DNA of 6,449 bases from an uncultured Ruminococcus sp. GTDB taxonomy: Bacteria > Bacillota > Clostridia > Oscillospirales > Ruminococcaceae. The notes beneath the pieces were generated by a model, which had not been told where the DNA came from, did not search any database, and was given only the letters and a program-made list of their open reading frames with translations. Where the stretch lies: assembly GCA_937894495.1 (NCBI GenBank), contig CALCRR010000401.1, positions 1 to 6,449 of the forward strand, given 5' to 3'. Of this stretch, positions 5,250 through 6,449 are shown one piece after another (the stretch's first letter is position 1; each line of letters opens with the position of its first letter). The position numbers and the translations under genes were made by a program.

Positions 5250-5277
5250 CTATAACAGTGTTATAGAACACTGTTAT
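5250..5277. promoter_or_regulatory. Compound palindromic operator at the TetR2 promoter
   Basis: ATAACAGTGTT (5252-5262) and AACACTGTTAT (5267-5277) form a perfect 11-bp inverted repeat with a 4-bp centre. Each arm also contains its own small dyad, AACA-G-TGTT and AACA-C-TGTT, with centres 13 bp apart, and the left one extends to the 17-bp palindrome CTATAACAGTGTTATAG (5250-5266). This resembles sites where two repressor dimers bind overlapping faces. It covers the predicted transcription start, so autorepression by TetR2 is the simplest reading. Confidence 0.82.
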
Positions 5278-5280
5278 GGA

Positions 5281-5288
5281 AGAAGGTG
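5281..5288 (+). promoter_or_regulatory. ribosome binding site deciding the TetR2 start
   Basis: AGAAGGTG lies 5 nt before the ATG at 5294. The alternative ATG at 5276 lies within the operator and has no such site. Confidence 0.75.
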
Positions 5289-5293
5289 CTGGT

Positions 5294-5932
5294 ATGGCGA
5301 ATGATGAAGCTCTGACCCGAGAAAAAATACTTGCTGCGGCAAGGGCTGAGTTTTTAGATAAGGGCTTTCGTGACGCCTCGCTGCGGTCTATCGTAAAGGC
5401 GGCAGGAGTCAGCACAGGCTCGTTCTACTGGCACTATGAGAATAAGGAGCAGCTTTTTGAAGCTGTCGTCGGCGAGCATTATCGGCATATCATGGATATG
5501 TATGACCGCTGCATTGAAGCTTTCTGGAAGCTTTCAAAGGAGGAGCAGTCAAAGCAAATGGGCGATATCAGCGGCAGGTGTATGCTAAAAATGTATAACT
5601 ATATGCACCGCTGCAAGACCGAGTTTAAAATACTGCTGACAGGTGCGGACGGCACCGGATTTGACAATATGCTGCATGAGCTGACTGAGCGTGAGATAGC
5701 CTCTACCCACCGTTTTCAGGAGCATATGCAGGAGCTGGGAATGCCCCGGCGTGAGATGTCCCCCGAGCTTGAGCATATCATCACAAGCGGAATGTTTGCA
5801 GGGTTGTTTGAGCTTATCACCCACGATATCCCCGTGAGAAAAGCCAGAAAATGCGTGCAGGAGCTGCATGATTTTTACACGGCAGGCTTTGCATATTCCC
5901 TGGGCATTACACTGCCCGATACAACGAAATAA
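5294..5932 (+). CDS. TetR/AcrR-family transcriptional regulator (TetR2), upstream of an ABC exporter
   Basis: A 212-residue TetR-family regulator. The DNA-binding domain spans about residues 7-55: LTREKILAAARAEFLDKG, then SLRSIVKAAGVS and TGSFYWHYENKEQLF, the typical helix-turn-helix with aromatic YWHY at the end of the recognition helix. The C-terminal domain (about 60-205) is helical and rich in His, Met and Cys (for example MYNYMHRCK 100-108 and HELTEREIASTHRF 128-141), which does not by itself show a ligand. The start at 5294 is preferred to 5276 because of AGAAGGTG at 5281-5288. The gene has its own promoter with a compound operator, which suggests autorepression. It lies 71 nt upstream of an ABC exporter gene on the same strand, with a short hairpin between, so control of that exporter is plausible, although the exporter carries a different palindrome in front of it. 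Confidence 0.93.
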   Translation: MANDEALTREKILAAARAEFLDKGFRDASLRSIVKAAGVSTGSFYWHYENKEQLFEAVVGEHYRHIMDMYDRCIEAFWKLSKEEQSKQMGDISGRCMLKMYNYMHRCKTEFKILLTGADGTGFDNMLHELTEREIASTHRFQEHMQELGMPRREMSPELEHIITSGMFAGLFELITHDIPVRKARKCVQELHDFYTAGFAYSLGITLPDTTK

Positions 5933-5937
5933 GTTTC

Positions 5938-5960
5938 AGCCGAGCTTATCGGCTTTTACT
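5938..5960 (+). terminator. Weak hairpin terminator candidate after TetR2
   Basis: AGCCGA (5938-5943) and TCGGCT (5949-5954) form a 6-bp GC-rich stem with a 5-nt loop, followed by TTTACTT. The stem is short and the tail interrupted, so some read-through into the ABC exporter gene is likely. Confidence 0.5.
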
Positions 5961-5970
5961 TAGATATAAA

Positions 5971-5986
5971 GTTAGCCGTAGCTAAC
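5971..5986. promoter_or_regulatory. Palindromic operator GTTAG-N6-CTAAC, copy 2, before the ABC exporter
   Basis: GTTAGCCGTAGCTAAC has perfect 6-bp arms (GTTAGC/GCTAAC) with a 4-bp centre, and shares the GTTAG-N6-CTAAC frame with 3331-3346. It lies 4 bp before the Shine-Dalgarno AAGGAAG (5991-5997). AT-rich TAGATATAAA immediately upstream (5961-5970) may hold a -10 element, by analogy with copy 1, but I find no good -35 box. It probably controls the exporter. Confidence 0.75.
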
Positions 5987-6003
5987 TAGAAAGGAAGTAT
6001 TTT

Positions 6004-6449
6004 ATGGAAAAAGAAAAACAGCCCTCGGCTTTTTCAAGGCTGATGGGCTACGCAGGCAGTCACGCAAAGCTAACCTATCTGGCGCTGGCGCTGTCGGTGA
6101 TCAGTGCTGTGGTGGGGCTTTTGCCCTTTGTGTGCCTTTGGCGTATCATCAAAGAGGTCATTGAGGTTTACCCCGACTTCTCACGGGCTGAGAACATCAC
6201 ACGCAACGGCTGGCTTGCGGTGATACTGGCAGTGGTCTCATGGCTTATCTACATCACGGGACTTATGTGCTCCCACAAAGCGGCTTTCAGGGTGGCTGGC
6301 AATATGAAAAAGACGCTGCTTTCGCACATCGCAAAATTGCCTATCGGCTTTGCTGACGAAATGGGCTCGGGCAAGGTGCGCCGCACCGTTATCGAAACTG
6401 CGGCAGCTACCGAAACTCTGCTGGCTCATAATCTGCCCGATATGGCTGC
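6004..6449 (+). CDS. ABC transporter, membrane domain N-terminus (exporter type, 3' end outside window)
   Basis: Only the first 148 codons are visible, from the ATG at 6004 (AAAGGAAG at 5990-5997) to the window end; there is no stop. Two membrane helices are seen at about residues 24-47 and 70-90. They are followed by the cytoplasmic extension AAFRVAGNMKKTLLSHIAKL (93-112), PIGFADEMGSGKVRRTVIE (113-131) and TETLLAHNLPDMA (136-148). This is the layout of type IV (exporter-fold) half-transporters that carry membrane domain and ATPase on one chain. The GSGKVRR...TE..LAH.LPD block is common in the firmicute half-transporters that work in pairs and resemble the siderophore-type IrtAB/YbtPQ proteins. 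That resemblance is from memory and the substrate and direction are inferred only. The ATPase domain, and probably a partner gene, lie beyond the window. Confidence 0.85.
   Translation, partial: MEKEKQPSAFSRLMGYAGSHAKLTYLALALSVISAVVGLLPFVCLWRIIKEVIEVYPDFSRAENITRNGWLAVILAVVSWLIYITGLMCSHKAAFRVAGNMKKTLLSHIAKLPIGFADEMGSGKVRRTVIETAAATETLLAHNLPDMA

Noticed and set aside
1..6449. CRISPR array, tRNA, rRNA, insertion sequence, toxin-antitoxin or phage genes
   Set aside because: No regularly spaced repeats, cloverleaf-like segments, transposase motifs or terminal repeats with target duplications were seen on reading the window.

Overview
The window reads as a chromosomal stretch of a low-to-mid GC anaerobic Firmicute, most likely a gut or rumen clostridial lineage close to Ruminococcus/Oscillospirales. 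The basis is the protein set (DUF3592-like, DUF362, the short clostridial 'GMAANMIG' peptide deformylase, an ATC-hydrolase-family protein), strong Shine-Dalgarno sites (AAGGTGATC, GGAGGG, AAAGGAG) and sigma-A promoters with extended -10 elements. This placement is inference; no rRNA or marker gene is present.

Layout. (1) 3-1876, plus strand: the C-terminal part of a DUF3592-like membrane protein, a DUF362 protein and a peptide deformylase, closely spaced. (2) 1934-1967: a 13-bp hairpin between convergent genes. (3) 3290-1995, minus strand: an ATC-hydrolase-family protein followed by a GNAT acetyltransferase, driven by a clear promoter with a palindrome on its start point. (4) 3291-3638: a divergent control region of about 350 bp with two promoters and several dyads but no gene. 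(5) 3639-5157, plus strand: an aldo/keto reductase whose end overlaps a TetR regulator (TetR1), closed by a good terminator. (6) 5294-5932, plus strand: a second TetR regulator (TetR2) behind its own promoter and a compound operator. (7) 6004-6449: the start of an ABC exporter that runs off the window.

The most interesting part is the regulatory architecture. Three promoters share one design (TTGAC[A/T], 17 bp, TGn extended -10), each with a different palindrome at the transcription start. The reductase promoter is bracketed by two nearly identical 14-bp dyads (TGAGA-N4-TCTCA), a natural target for TetR1. The TetR2 promoter carries two overlapping AACA-N-TGTT dyads that together form an 11-bp inverted repeat. 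A third dyad, GTTAG-N6-CTAAC, occurs both at the ATC-hydrolase promoter and directly before the ABC exporter about 2.6 kb away, so these two units probably belong to one regulon run by a factor not encoded here. The reductase and TetR2 promoters are also identical over 22 of 31 bp, beyond what the hexamers require.

I see no CRISPR array, tRNA, rRNA, insertion sequence or phage gene. The enzyme families are known. Any novelty lies in the paired reductase/TetR module, the shared third operator and the unassigned palindromes in the divergent region.
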